Of a stretch of 64,000 bases of DNA, positions 20,506 to 28,725 are shown piece by piece; positions within the stretch are counted from its first letter, which is position 1; every line of letters starts with the position of its first letter. Under the pieces are notes generated by a model, which saw nothing but the letters and a program-made list of their open reading frames with translations, was not told the DNA's origin and made no database searches. The position numbers and the translations under genes are program-made. The DNA lies in contig NC_088303.1 of assembly GCF_032854445.1 (NCBI RefSeq), forward strand, positions 5,091,501 through 5,155,500, written 5' to 3'. This stretch comes from Liolophura sinensis (taxonomy: Eukaryota; Mollusca; Polyplacophora; Chitonida; Chitonidae).

Positions 20506-23383
20506 TTGAGCCCCTTTGTATTCCTTTGTAGACCACACCAGAATTGCCCCCTGTCAAGCTGATCCGGGATGTGGAGCCACCCCCAACCCCCAAACCCAGC
20601 TCTGAAGTCACCACCCAGCTTACTCACTACAGCTTTGACCATACTGCACAGATACAGCATGACTTCAGTAAGACCAGGTGAGTGATTGTATACATGATCA
20701 GATAAGTAATAGTCAACAAGGCTTGGTGAGTCCTACTCAATAAAGCTGAGGGAGTCCTAGTCAGCCAGGTTTAGTGAGTTCTAGTCACCTATGCTTGGTG
20801 AGTCCTAGCCAACATGGCTTGGTGAGACCTAGCCAACAAGGCTTGGTGAGTCCTAGTCAGCAAAGCTTGGTTAGTCCTAGCGAACAAGGTTGGGTGAGTC
20901 TTAGTCAACATGGCTTGGTGAGTCATAGTCAACATGGCTTGGTGAGTCCTAGCCAACAAGGCTTGGTGAGTCCTAGTCAACATGGTTTGGTGAGTCCTGG
21001 CCAACAAGGCTTGGCGAGTCCTAGTCAGCAAAGCTGAGGGAGTCCTAGTCAGCCAGGTATAGTGAGTCCTAGTCACCTATGCTTGGTGAGTTCTATTGAA
21101 CGAGGGTTGGTGAGTCCTAGGCAACAAAGCTTGGGGAGTCCTAGACAGCCAGACTTGGACTTGTCAGCGTTGCTAAGTGACTTAACAGTGTCAGATGCAT
21201 CAAAGTCAACGTGTCATAGTCAACAGTGTCACGGGAGCCAACAATGCCTATTGAGTCAAAATTAACAAGATCAGACGAGTCAAAAGTCAATAAAGTCAGA
21301 TGAGTCATAGTTAACAAGGCCAGGTGATTGGTTATCAGCAGTGCCAGGTGAGTAAGGATGACCAAGTAAGTCACGTTTAAGTCAAAGTATCAAGGCAAGG
21401 GAGAGTGTGTAAATCTGCTATGTGAAGTGCTGTATTACGCTAATCCTCTCTCATTTCATCTGTGCCAGATAAAACACAAATGCATACTTCAGCTGAACAG
21501 CCATTCAGAACTATTTTTTAAAGGAAAAGACTGCTATAAATCGAATTAAACATCACTAAATAGAGCACTTAGAACTATGCATAAATATACTTCCAATTTT
21601 TTTTACATTTCTTTGAAGAGAGTTAAATGCATTCAAATATTCGAATTCTAGTGTGGGCTTTTTGGACCACACAATCAGAGTTTAGGAACTTTGGCATCAC
21701 AGGAAGTTTTTCCCACTCTAATCATGACACGGAATGTTGTTATAACTCTTTTTTACCCATGAGAAAAAGATTGCTGAAATAATGTTCTCAGAAATTCCGT
21801 CCTTCTGGTGAACATCAGGAAAAAAAGGTGATGTGATGTCAGAGTTCCTAGATACCGTCAGTATGGCTCATGGTAAGCTCACCATAGAATTCAAATATTC
21901 TAATGCCTTTCCAACCAAGAATAAAACAACAAAAAATGGAATAAAATTAAAAAATGAGAATTAATTATTATATTTTGTCTGATCTTGATGTTTTATGATT
22001 TCCTGTTTTTCAAGGCTTTCCGAATAAATACATGAATGTCAACAGGAGAAATTGACGAGGTTAAATGATCTTCAGAATTTTTTTTTTTGTATACTTTCCT
22101 CTGACATTGAAAAAGAATTTACTCTGTCTGTGAAACAAATAAAATTGGTGTAGCCTAACGTGAAGATCCTGTTTTGTACAAATGCTGTACTTTGTATGTA
22201 CCCTGTTATATGTTGTAGCTGATGTGTGTGTTTCTCGGTGTTTCAGGCTGTGTTTTGTACCAGTTACGATGATTGTCCAGAACTGTTCAGGTGTAGCGGT
22301 TAATGTTCTGATAGATACAACCAAGGCGAGAGAAAGGTATGTGCAGCAGTGGGTAGCATCTTATGGAGAGGGAGTGAGATTAAAGAAACACAAGGAATTG
22401 GATATTATCAGTGTTTTAAAATGTCAAATGCATAAAGAGTTTAACAGACTTGGTCAATCATGCTTTGAATATGCTCTGTCTAATTATGCTGAATGAAACA
22501 TCACTGTGTTATTTTCTCTTTTTTTATGGCTGTTTTGATGGTTAGTTCTCGATTATATGCCCCTACAGCCATAGCCTATTCAGAATGCCGATAATTATAA
22601 AATGTACCCGCAGATGTCATCGAATATAGATATGAACTTAGAACCCCTTGGGGAATATAATGATATTTATTGTGAGTTGAACAGATGGAACAGAAATCTT
22701 CAGATAATAATACCAGTAAATATTTATAGTGCAGTTGAAAATGCCTGAACATAAATTCAGTCTGAAAACTCGGAATCTGAAGTCTGGCCAGAGATGTCAG
22801 TGCCATAAATCGGAACTTCAACGTTATCCACCATGGGTTCAAATTGATGCGGCAGTATATTTGCTTCTGTGTAGCTACAATCCACCCCAACCCCCTCCAC
22901 CCTTCCTACTTTTGCTGTTCTTGTAATCTTTGAATGATCAGGGGTAAAAATTTTAGCATCCTTGACAAAAACTGCAGTATTGTGACAATGTTTAATATGT
23001 ATTAGTTGACACAAGAGAAACTTTCTTTTTTATGGTTGTGTGTCAACCTTATACCCAGAGAACTCCATGATGGCTGTGGTTTTTGCTCTGTCCACAGATT
23101 ACAGACAGAGGCGGGTTCACCGATGACCAGCAGCCCCTTCTATCACTTACCTGGTATTAACAGTAACTACTTCTCCTGGGCCGGTGGAACGGTCAAAGAG
23201 AAGAGGTTAGAACCAAGGGAGACAACTGAGCTCAGACTCTCTGCCTGTTTTCCCAAGCCAGGTATATTCAATGTGAATCAGCTAGCTGTGTTCGTCAGCT
23301 ACAAAGAGGACTTTTCCGAGATGATTTTACAGAAACACTCGGCACCCAGTGTTGTTACAATAGTCAACTCTCCACAAAGATAA
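791..23383 (+). CDS. TRAPPC8: TRAPPC8, C-terminal 1080 residues, 22 exons (5' end outside window)
   Basis: TRAPPC8 (Trs85-like) is a specific subunit of TRAPP III, the tether and Rab1 exchange complex acting in ER-Golgi traffic and autophagy. Exons: 791-897, 1048-1198, 2785-2888, 3617-3722, 4573-4704, 4960-5031, 5440-5592, 6291-6417, 6716-6904, 9744-9901, 11745-11819, 12939-13220, 13770-14176, 16601-16748, 17215-17311, 17980-18051, 18394-18449, 19757-19936, 20209-20313, 20532-20677, 22247-22336, 23098-23383. All junctions are GT-AG and the lengths sum to 3243 nt, one open frame with TAA at the end. The family was recognised from conserved stretches such as QTYHTAKRDFNNDHAW, MQFIKMTSE, SLTPQQTGELRVVALAYNLG and RILRHTAVLYTSESLS. 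Exons 3-8 look helical (solenoid); exons 9-22 look like beta-sandwich (Ig-like) modules, by analogy with the known TRAPP III structure. Roughly 350 N-terminal residues should lie upstream. Exon 18 appears to have lost six bases in frame compared with the second copy. Confidence 0.93.
1048..1198 (+). CDS. TRAPPC8: TRAPPC8 exon 2 of window
   Basis: The acceptor is tgtttcag. The exon encodes EAPELQMRRLGDLAFLFQMY and QTYHTAKRDFNNDHAW, the most recognisable TRAPPC8 block. The donor is CTG|gtcagt, weaker than the others, and the phase is 0. Confidence 0.93.
1199..2784 (+). other. TRAPPC8 intron 2, no feature seen
   Basis: An AT-rich intron of 1586 bp. The open frame that runs through the exon 2 donor to 1450 is intron read-through and has no conserved sequence. 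Confidence 0.7.
2785..2888 (+). CDS. TRAPPC8: TRAPPC8 exon 3 of window
   Basis: Lies between a tacag acceptor and an AA|gtaagc donor. Encodes EMACLAIFMQGMFSQKQYP and then HHYMESAITTYLTSC, a helical repeat. Ends in phase 2. Confidence 0.9.
3057..3100 (+). other. G-run tract, possible G-quadruplex
   Basis: G runs at 3057-3061, 3063-3068 and 3070-3075, separated by single A bases, are followed by GGG at 3088-3090 and a seven-G run at 3094-3100. It lies in TRAPPC8 intron 3 on the transcribed-RNA strand. The folding potential is inferred. Confidence 0.5.
3617..3722 (+). CDS. TRAPPC8: TRAPPC8 exon 4 of window
   Basis: Acceptor ccttcag, donor GAG|gtaagt. Encodes NPTLATRATLVSSECLKSRG and then MYCEAAMQFIKMTSE, a helix-turn-helix solenoid unit. 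Ends in phase 0, as exon 5 requires. Confidence 0.92.
3864..3960 (+). repeat. 3' fragment of tRNA-derived SINE
   Basis: Carries the tail shared by several copies in the window: a CCGCCATAATGCTGG-like stretch, then AAATATTCTTGAGTACAGTG, then ATAAATA repeats. The tRNA head is missing. Confidence 0.65.
3996..4525 (+). repeat. 83-bp minisatellite built from the exon 5 acceptor and exon start
   Basis: Units start at 4054, 4137, 4220, 4303, 4386 (83-bp spacing) and 4468 (82 bp), with a partial unit before the first. Each has TTTGTGTGCAG followed by GATTCTGACTTGAGTGCCCT, the diverged counterpart of the acceptor and first codons of true exon 5 at 4573. Homology runs about 46 nt into the exon; the units then read TTTTGTATG(T/G)GACCTAC and return to the acceptor. 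Most have an in-frame stop soon after. Confidence 0.9.
4573..4704 (+). CDS. TRAPPC8: TRAPPC8 exon 5 of window
   Basis: Acceptor tttgtgcag, donor CAG|gtaaga, 44 codons, phase 0 at both ends. Encodes DSDLRSALLLEQAAHCFMN. Its first ~46 nt and its acceptor are copied, in diverged form, about six times in the 83-bp array just upstream. Confidence 0.93.
4866..4931 (+). repeat. SINE tail fragment
   Basis: Contains AAGTGAAATATTCTAGAGTA and AACACCAATCAAATAAATAA, the common 3' tail of the SINE family. It lies 28 bp before exon 6. Confidence 0.6.
4960..5031 (+). CDS. TRAPPC8: TRAPPC8 exon 6 of window
   Basis: Acceptor gttgtag, donor GAG|gtgagg, 24 codons. Encodes RKHALRSYSQALQVYKGKNW and then CLAE, a TPR-like helix pair. 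Confidence 0.92.
5440..5592 (+). CDS. TRAPPC8: TRAPPC8 exon 7 of window
   Basis: Acceptor gacttag, donor AAG|gtaggt, 51 codons. Encodes HINFTLGRQLFNLKQLENAV and ends with SAFLREYLFVYK, typical of the TRAPPC8 solenoid. Confidence 0.93.
5731..5976 (+). repeat. tRNA-derived SINE, near full length
   Basis: The head CGGCCTAGTGGTGAGCGC looks like a tRNA A box and GAGTTCAAGTCC like a B box. These are followed by the family body and the tail AAATATTCTTGAATACAGC and AACACCAATCAGATAAA. It is the same family as 18729-18969. No target duplication could be made out. Confidence 0.7.
6291..6417 (+). CDS. TRAPPC8: TRAPPC8 exon 8 of window
   Basis: Acceptor ttctttag, donor TATG|gtaagt, phase 1. Encodes QLLSQNLGENSLFTCPLPEL and then a short linker ending VCRPPAVKY. 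Confidence 0.88.
6716..6904 (+). CDS. TRAPPC8: TRAPPC8 exon 9 of window
   Basis: Acceptor gttaag, donor GGAG|gttagt, phase 1 to 1. Encodes SSVYFDYDASDTSQWMELEE and ends TDNKYSPIGYVG, the approach to the first beta-sandwich module. Confidence 0.88.
8691..9090 (+). repeat. Diverged dispersed repeat, copy of the unit at 18507-19190
   Basis: Shared landmarks, in order: AATAAATTAA(A/G)TTGTG, AATAGGCT, GCAAAGGGGCC/GCAAAGGGCC, GTTGACT(C/A)AGACTGACC, GGCCAGTTGA, CTATTCAA and TTTTGTCAACTT-like. The family is unnamed here; no coding capacity is visible. Confidence 0.65.
9160..9303 (+). repeat. Decayed SINE, 3' half
   Basis: Has the ACCAACCGGTGGATGGCCGT segment, then GTTAAATATTCTTGAGTACA and a CAAATAAATAAATAA tail, matching the body and tail of the SINE at 18729-18969. 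Confidence 0.6.
9325..9492 (+). repeat. Strongly decayed SINE
   Basis: A GTTTAAGTCC B-box-like motif is followed by GTCAGGGACG and a degenerate tail ending in poly-A. Resembles the family only loosely. Confidence 0.35.
9744..9901 (+). CDS. TRAPPC8: TRAPPC8 exon 10 of window
   Basis: Strong polypyrimidine tract and ccag acceptor; donor AAG|gtaagc. Encodes EPITIEIHLQNPLKITLVLS, a strand-rich segment typical of the Ig-like part, ending ITNEIECVK. Confidence 0.93.
10169..10455 (+). repeat. 19-bp minisatellite (about 15 units)
   Basis: The unit is close to ACAATCCAGCATAGTAGGC, with drift to CACAGTCCAGCATAGTAGA. It lies in TRAPPC8 intron 10. The period is not a multiple of 3 and has few stops, so it leaves open but meaningless frames on the minus strand. 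Confidence 0.9.
10622..11140. mobile_element. Non-autonomous TIR element (MITE)
   Basis: The left end TACAGTACAGTCAGGCTAAA and the right end, read on the other strand, TACAGTACAGCTCAGGCTAA match over about 26 bp with one 1-nt gap. Both continue AAGTCAA. Inside are repeated GTAGAG/AGTAGAG motifs but no coding sequence. A TA target is possible. It sits between two related 19-bp arrays. Confidence 0.7.
11150..11307 (+). repeat. Diverged 19-bp minisatellite
   Basis: Units such as CTTGGCACAGTCCAGCATA and CTTGACACTGTCCAGCTTA keep the 19-bp period and the CAGTCCAGC core of the array at 10169-10455. Confidence 0.8.
11342..11564 (+). repeat. Decayed SINE-like sequence
   Basis: A GTTCAAATCCAGCTCTTTCT B-box-like segment is followed 150 bp later by ACAAATTCTTGAGTTAAGAG and GATAAATAG, which resembles the SINE tail. 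Confidence 0.45.
11745..11819 (+). CDS. TRAPPC8: TRAPPC8 exon 11 of window
   Basis: Acceptor gttgcag, donor TCT|gtgagt, 25 codons. Encodes NKISDEIITTQVIPEVILQG, then NEYKS, continuing in frame to exon 12. Confidence 0.88.
12939..13220 (+). CDS. TRAPPC8: TRAPPC8 exon 12 of window
   Basis: Acceptor acctcag, donor CAG|gtaaat, 94 codons. Begins IHLSLTPQQTGELRVVALAY, a diagnostic TRAPPC8 motif, and ends with a charged loop and RLDLVIQPRMPHLQ. Confidence 0.94.
13770..14176 (+). CDS. TRAPPC8: TRAPPC8 exon 13 of window
   Basis: Acceptor ttttttcag, donor ACAAG|gtatgg, 407 nt, phase 2. The longest internal exon. Encodes ETLLCGEVRQTSLEVSNCGS and, later, EVDFLFYYEPVES, an Ig-like sandwich with a polar, poorly conserved insert between. 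Confidence 0.92.
14177..16600 (+). other. TRAPPC8 intron 13 (2.4 kb), no feature seen
   Basis: AT-rich with several T runs. No exon, TIR pair or SINE was recognised. The open frame that continues past exon 13 to 14348 is read-through of the donor at 14177. Confidence 0.6.
16601..16748 (+). CDS. TRAPPC8: TRAPPC8 exon 14 of window
   Basis: Acceptor gttgtag, donor CTG|gtgaga. The split codon joins exon 13 to give KTRHRILRHTAVLYTSES, a strongly conserved TRAPPC8 strand. Phase 0 at the end. Confidence 0.93.
17215..17311 (+). CDS. TRAPPC8: TRAPPC8 exon 15 of window
   Basis: Acceptor ttcacag, donor ACAG|gtaagg, phase 1. Encodes GELQICQVTCASSSWMVQHL. A 23-bp minisatellite lies 130 nt downstream. 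Confidence 0.9.
17438..17687 (+). repeat. 23-bp minisatellite (11 units)
   Basis: The unit is close to TGTGTCTCACTGATCAGATT plus CCC, and units alternate between GTGTC and GTGCC variants. It lies in TRAPPC8 intron 15. Each unit contains the 8-bp palindrome CTGATCAG. Confidence 0.92.
17980..18051 (+). CDS. TRAPPC8: TRAPPC8 exon 16 of window
   Basis: Acceptor ctgtttcag, donor GAAG|gtaggt, phase 1 to 1. Encodes ISVKNKETVHLCLRGVRCS and then PAEE. Confidence 0.88.
18394..18449 (+). CDS. TRAPPC8: TRAPPC8 exon 17 of window
   Basis: Acceptor ctgttacag, donor GAG|gtatgt. Small exon encoding DELKWNPVIFSNVTFGQDE. Phase 1 to 0. Confidence 0.88.
18507..19190 (+). repeat. Dispersed repeat, split by a SINE
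   Basis: Two halves (18507-18728 and 18970-19190) match successive parts of 8691-9090. The SINE at 18729-18969 interrupts them. The right half occurs again after the gap at 43551 onwards. Confidence 0.65.
18729..18969 (+). mobile_element. tRNA-derived SINE with 13-bp target-site duplication
   Basis: The head GGCCTCAGTGGCTCAGTTGG looks like a tRNA A box and GAGTTCAAGTCC is a B box. The tail is AAGTGAAATATTCTTGAGTA and AACACCAATCAAATAAATAA. The flanks TATATATTTTCGG at 18716-18728 and 18970-18982 are identical. It is the best-preserved copy in the window. Confidence 0.88.
19291..19640 (+). repeat. 22-bp minisatellite in intron 17 (copy 1)
   Basis: The unit is close to TGCTTGTCACCATCACCATT plus CA or CG, about 15 units. 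With a 22-bp period every frame is used in turn, so all three forward frames look open and His-rich; this is not coding. It ends about 115 bp before exon 18. Confidence 0.92.
19757..19936 (+). CDS. TRAPPC8: TRAPPC8 exon 18 of window (copy 1)
   Basis: Acceptor atatttcag, donor AAG|gtaaac, 60 codons, in frame. Encodes CSDFYFRLFPPDRGNS and ends VDLTLIILWK. Compared with copy 2, six bases (TAACCA) are absent after CCGGATAG, shortening DSNQGNS to DRGNS without shifting the frame. Confidence 0.92.
20209..20313 (+). CDS. TRAPPC8: TRAPPC8 exon 19 of window (copy 1)
   Basis: Acceptor atcttcag, 35 codons. Encodes SPEGGVQSLVGQHHVMVDKI. The donor is AAG|gtcagt here and AAG|gtgagt in copy 2. Confidence 0.92.
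20439..20505. repeat. (TA)n microsatellite before exon 20
   Basis: About 67 bp of alternating TA with one TG. In copy 2 the same place has only a few TA steps (45050-45064). Confidence 0.95.
20532..20677 (+). CDS. TRAPPC8: TRAPPC8 exon 20 of window (copy 1)
   Basis: Acceptor ctttgtag lies just after a (TA)n tract. Encodes a proline-rich linker (VKLIRDVEPPPTPKPSSE) and then THYSFDHTAQIQHDFSKTR. Donor CAG|gtgagt, phase 2; a 24-bp array of donor-like units follows directly. Confidence 0.92.
20700..21150 (+). repeat. 24-bp minisatellite with donor-like units (copy 1)
   Basis: The unit is close to GGTGAGTCCTAGCCAACAAG plus GCTT, about 18 units, beginning some 25-50 bp after the exon 20 donor (CAG|GTGAGT). 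Many units contain TTG|GTGAGT, one base from a full donor consensus. The period is a multiple of 3, which leaves open but repetitive frames on both strands. Confidence 0.92.
22247..22336 (+). CDS. TRAPPC8: TRAPPC8 exon 21 of window (copy 1)
   Basis: Acceptor ggtgtttcag, donor AAAG|gtatgt, phase 2 to 2. Encodes VPVTMIVQNCSGVAVNVLID, a conserved beta strand pair. Confidence 0.93.
23098..23383 (+). CDS. TRAPPC8: TRAPPC8 terminal exon (copy 1)
   Basis: Acceptor tccacag. Begins RLQTEAGSPMTSSPFYHLPG, continues INSNYFSWAGGTVKEKRLEP, and ends VVTIVNSPQR before TAA (23381-23383). The ending matches the last strands of the TRAPPC8 C-terminal Ig-like module. Confidence 0.94.
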
Positions 23384-23975
23384 TGATGATCGTCTTTGGT
23401 TCATTCCAGTGGCATGTGTGCAAGTGTTCATCCCTAACTCTCCAGCTGGATCTTCTTTAGTAGGCTTAAATTTTGTATGGTGATGCTTGCTGGATGGTTA
23501 TGATGAAACTGCTTTGCTGTGGTTGGAATTTTCTGTTTTGAAAACATGCTGTATAAAGAAATTCAGATGGAACTTATTTGCATAATGTGCAAGAACCAGT
23601 CTTGAAGACTGTTACAAGGCATTTTTATTGCATGTACATTTTGTATTTAAGTCAGCTAAAAGCAATTTTTAGCACACTGAAGAGTTTTTTGTTTGGGCAA
23701 TGCATAAACTTCAATGAGTTTAGTCCAAGTAATTAATAATGGCTGTGCAGTTACAAGTATGTATCTGGATGGTTTTGCCCAGGGCTCATGTGCAAATCTG
23801 TGCAACTAAACTGTTCAAGGTTACTAGCAGAAAGAAACTGTCTTGAAAAACTTGTATGTCCAATAAAGATGAGTTCAAGTATGCATGGATTAAGTACATA
23901 AAGACTATATATACTTGTATATGACTATAAAGATAACATAGAATAAAGAAATAAAGCTGGTATGTTGATAGTCTC
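23384..23975 (+). other. TRAPPC8 3' UTR (copy 1, inferred)
   Basis: Non-coding sequence after the stop. AATAAA hexamers occur at 23862-23867 and 23942-23947; the second is followed by a GT-rich stretch, so cleavage near 23960-23975 is likely. Another AATAAA near 24624 could give a longer form. The end is inferred from sequence only. Confidence 0.5.
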
Positions 23976-26900
23976 TGTTTATTCCATTAAAGATCATTAT
24001 AATCCTTTCATTATCATTATAATTTTACTAAAAATGGTTAAGTCCACATTTCTTAAATCCAGGTTTCTTAAATTCTATTTCTGCACATGTTTCACACCAT
24101 GTTATGTGAATGGCTGACATGTTTAGAACAAGGTCATTTATCATTCCAGCAATGGTCATCAAACTCCTGTTTTCGTATTAATGTCCCTGATAAAAATTTG
24201 AAATTGTTAGGAAGATTGTATATAGTATATGGTATCTGTGTGCTATGTATTATGTGATTAAGGTGGGATAAGAGCAGCTAATCATATTGGACTGCGCTAG
24301 TGATCCTCAAAGCTCTTTTCTTAAGACTTGGATTTATTTCTGTGGTTTATTTTATGTTTTTTTCCCCACCATTTTGGATGCACATCCTGCACTCCATTCA
24401 AATCTGTATTTATATAAATATCATAATACTTTTTTTTTTTTGCCATACATTTCTAAAATTCAGAAAGAGTGAAAATGGGTTGGACAACATGCAGATATAT
24501 TACATGAATTCCTGCTTTTGGCTTTTGTTGAATCAGAATAAAGAATATGAATTTGAATGTTGGTTGAATTGGCCAGTTTTATGTATAATTTTATCACAGA
24601 ATAATGCCTTCAGAATATGCTTGAATAAACACCTTGCAGACTTGTGAAAAGGTGGAGGAATTACGGTACTAGCCTTTGCCAGAAACAAGAAATTTCTTTC
24701 ATGACAAAAAAGAGTGCAATCAACTATTCAGAATTTAGTAGGATTCTTTCCAGTTGACACCTCAATACCTTGCAGGTTTCAGTTTTGCATAACATACATG
24801 TGAATCTTGATGGTGTCTAATTAGAAATTTGCGTTCAACAATGTTTCCATACATTTCACTGGTCATGTCACATGTAAAATGTGTCTGTGTGTCAATTCCT
24901 TCCTCAGATGCCTCAGTCTTATCGATAAACCATTTTATCTAATTAAAAGTAATGAAGATGATGGGATTAGTCCTCAGATTTATTGTTTGATGATAATTAG
25001 ATAATCCTGTTTTTATTGAAGCCTTCAGATCACACAATTTTTTCCTAGGACATTTAGATCAGATAAATATGACACTCAAAGTTGAGGGTTTATTGTCGTG
25101 TAACCAAAATACACCATATCCAAATCAACTTTCACATCATGTACTATGAGAGCTCACCTGGAAAATGTTCAGTTTCCAATCTTTGTAATTGTGTAATGCA
25201 CCTACCTTTTTTGTGAGTATCTGTTTCTGTTAGTGGCAGTTATTATCCGTGTTGTGTATCGGAAATCCTACTAGATGTATTGTCCATACGACATATTTGT
25301 TCACACAGGAAATATTATAAATTGTCAGTTCTTACTTTCTCAGGATTGGAAATCTAAGGGTAATTATGTAGACAATACAATGCTCCAGAGATTTCTTCCT
25401 TGGAGCTAGGAGTGCTCAAGACTACATGTATATGTAGACTAGCCAGCTGGAAGTTACATGTAGATTGGATTCATGGTGCAGATTTGAGATGCAAGGTTGT
25501 TGTATTATTTTGGTTTGCCTCTAGTTGAGAGCTTACTCCCTTATAGTACATTGTAATCATGTTAAATTGTAAAGCTATCACGTTTCAATACCATCAAGAT
25601 TATGTTTTAGTTTTTTGTTTACTTCTTTTTTCTTTTTTTTGTTCTTCAAAACATTGACAAGTTACTTGAATCGATGCGTAGGTACTGCTGACTTCAAAAT
25701 GTAGTGGTTGTTAACAATTTCAATAACTAGAAGAATGAACACATATTGTAACATTTTACTGAACAGGAGGACAGGATTAGCATGCATGCAAACATGCCAG
25801 AATGTTTTCACATGCATGTAGGAAGGAACACCGAACTTCTTCATAATTCTTCTTTGTGAAAATAAGTTCAGTGAAAGGATTTAAGACTGTAAATTCCACC
25901 TGTGAGGTGCATACCCACGCCTGTATGCCTATGGTGACGCGAGTGTTCAAAAAGAATGTCTGCCATGTAACTGGATCTGTATAGGAATAGAGAAGTGTCC
26001 CAGTTTCTGCCCAAGGTCGGTATACTATATGTGTATATGTTATGCATGTGTAAGATTCTTGCTGTTCATACCATAAATAGGAGACTAAATTTCTTTAGAT
26101 TTTTTTCCTATTGTAGTTCACATTCTAGTGACTGAGAAAGGAATAATGTTCATGCGATGTATGTCTTACGACAGTTCTACATCAAAAATGTGGACACGGT
26201 TCTTAAATGAGGTTTATATGGGGTGTAAACCTTGTCCACCCTAGAGTCTGTAAAAGTGTCACTAAACACCCATAGCAGGGACATCATTTCTGTTCTATAA
26301 CCCTCCTTAAAACAGTTAAGGTAGGTTATAAGCATTATATATAAGCAAGAAAATAAAAAAATCTCAAACGTTGCCAATACTTTCATATCTGTTTGAAGAT
26401 CTCAGCATTGTTATTCTTACTAGTGCATAGTCTATGTAGCACACCACTCGAAGCCCTTGTTGCTATACAAGGGTCAGATTTCAGATTGAATGCAAATTGA
26501 TCACAAAGGCACCTAGTGGAAATTGTGAGAAATCTTTTTGAGTGGTGTCAGATTCCGAGATAACGATCTGTTTGTAAACCTTGAGAATGATACATTTCTG
26601 AAAGTGAAAGTGAACACTGCTGCCAGGCGTTCTTTACATATTGTCTGCGGCACACTGGTTAGTATTGATGTTCAGTTTTGCTGAGATGTCATGACATCAC
26701 ATTTGCTCTCATCGAAGACGGACATAAGGGCATAAAGTAACAGTGGGAGATGTTGTGGGTCATAGGCAAATGGCATATCACTGATTCTTGTCCCCAAAAA
26801 CATCACGTTTGTAAATAGACTTTTTAAAACATCTGACAAGCATTTTGCAGGAGCAATAGGCTTATCATGATATTTTATGTAATACCGTAATGGTTAAGGA

Positions 26901-28040
26901 TTGTAGAATGTGGTACAGACATTGTGGTACAGATGATGTGATTGATGGAAATCTGTGCCAACAACCTGAAATATCCCTGGTGATTGGAGCCAGCTACACA
27001 GGATGAACTGATTAAAATGGGGCATTTTCATTTCATGTCAAATACATTTCATTTAGATCTTTTCTGATTTCATACATGACCTCTCAACTACATTGGTTTA
27101 ATGCTAAAAATGCCAAAATCAGTTTGACACAAAATAACCAGTTTCTTTCAAATCCATTAAAGGGCATGAGCATTTGACATTCTTTTTTTTTTTTTTGTTT
27201 TTCTCATCGTTTTTGTAAAGTGATCATACATATTGTACAGACACATGAAGGAAAACGCTTAATGCATGTATATGGTACATCCTTATTGGCTAAAGCCGAG
27301 TCCTGGTAAGATGTAATTACAGCCCTACAAGGTGCTTGTGTAATATGTGTACACGGCATCAGGCATTTTCCATTCTCTGCTTTAATTGTGCATAAGTATT
27401 TATGATATAGAATTTCTTGTAAACCACTTGGGATATTATGGGTGGAAGTGAAGGCTTTGTCTGAAGTAAGCTCAAAGCCATGATGAGAAAAGGCCTTGAT
27501 GAATAAACTTTTACTAAATACCTCCATCACCTTTCCTGGTTTTTTCCTTAGTCTATGACTAACTGTGGTGCATTAACTTGACAAGACATGACATTTCTGC
27601 TGAATTTCAAGGACACATAATGTGCAAGTTTAATCCCAGCTTGGAAAGGGACTTTTAAAGGTTTGTATGTTTACATCAAACATGCATAGGGAAAGTTTGT
27701 CAGTAAGATGCCAATTGAACTCCATTACTTGAACTGACCACTATCCGATGAAAGGGAAAAATTCTTGATCATGGCATTAAACCATTAAATAAAATAATTA
27801 AATCCTTTCACCTGTGGTTTCCTGGGTGACATAAGGTCCAAGCTCCCGTCTATAGGTGTGAAAGGTATCTAAACCCACCTCCATGTTCCTGGTCAATCCG
27901 TTAAATATCCAGCCTATGGGGCATGCAGACAGCTGTGAATGACATCATAGCCTACATCTGCTCAGCTGTAGCTTGTGAATCAGTCAGTGAGCAGAGAATA
28001 GAGGCAGATATGAATGGCAGCATTATAGCCTCACGCTCTG
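23976..28040. other. Intergenic region between TRAPPC8 and TENT4 3' ends (copy 1)
   Basis: No gene, tRNA or clear mobile element was seen. Short open frames have no recognisable sequence. Around 27680-27802 there is a weak SINE-tail resemblance (AAATTCTTGATCATGGCATT, then TAAATAAAATAATTAAAT). Confidence 0.55.
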
Positions 28041-28725
28041 AACGACATTTTCATAGTATGTCATATACAACATACAACCAGATGGGGACAAATAGACAGT
28101 ATGTCATTTTCCACAATAGACAACCAGATGGGGACAAATCAGATAGTATGTCATATACAACATACAACCAGATGGGGACAAATAGACAGTATGTCATTTT
28201 CCACAATAGACAACCAGATGGGGACAAATCAGATAGTATGTCATATACAACATACAACCAGATGGGGACAAATAGACAGTATGTCATTTTCCACAATAGA
28301 CAACCAGATGGGGACAAATCAGATAGTATGTCATATACAACATACAACCAGATGGGGACAAATAGACAGTATGTCATTTTCCACGAATAGACAACCAGAT
28401 GGGACAAATCAGATAGTATGTCATATACAACATACAACCAGATGGGGACAAATAGACAGTATGTCATTTTCCACAATAGACAACCAGATGGGGACAAATC
28501 AGATAGTATGTCATATACAACATACAACCAGATGGGGACAAATAGACTATGTCATTTTCCACAATAGACAACCAGATGGGGACAAATCAGATAGTATGTC
28601 ATATACAACATACAACCAGATGGGGACAAATAGACAGTATGTCATTTTCCACAATAGACAACCAGATGGGGACAAATCAGATAGTATGTCATATACAACA
28701 TACAACCAGATGGGGACAAATCAGA
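28040..28725 (+). repeat. 90-bp dimeric minisatellite (copy 1, about 7.5 units)
   Basis: Each unit has two related halves, one with CATATACAACATACAACCAG and one with CATTTTCCACAATAGACAAC. Both end CAGATGGGGACAAAT. The CATATACAACATACAACC half occurs eight times here and six in copy 2. The 90-bp period gives long repetitive open frames on both strands that should not be called genes. Confidence 0.93.

Noticed and set aside
20774-21265. Ser/Gln-rich heptad-like open frames (LVSPSQQG repeats), also at 45784-46131
   Set aside because: 24-bp intronic array; units vary between copies and look like donor sites, not codons.
28040-28725. CRISPR-like array (regular repeats)
   Set aside because: Whole unit repeats with no variable spacers, in a eukaryotic genome.
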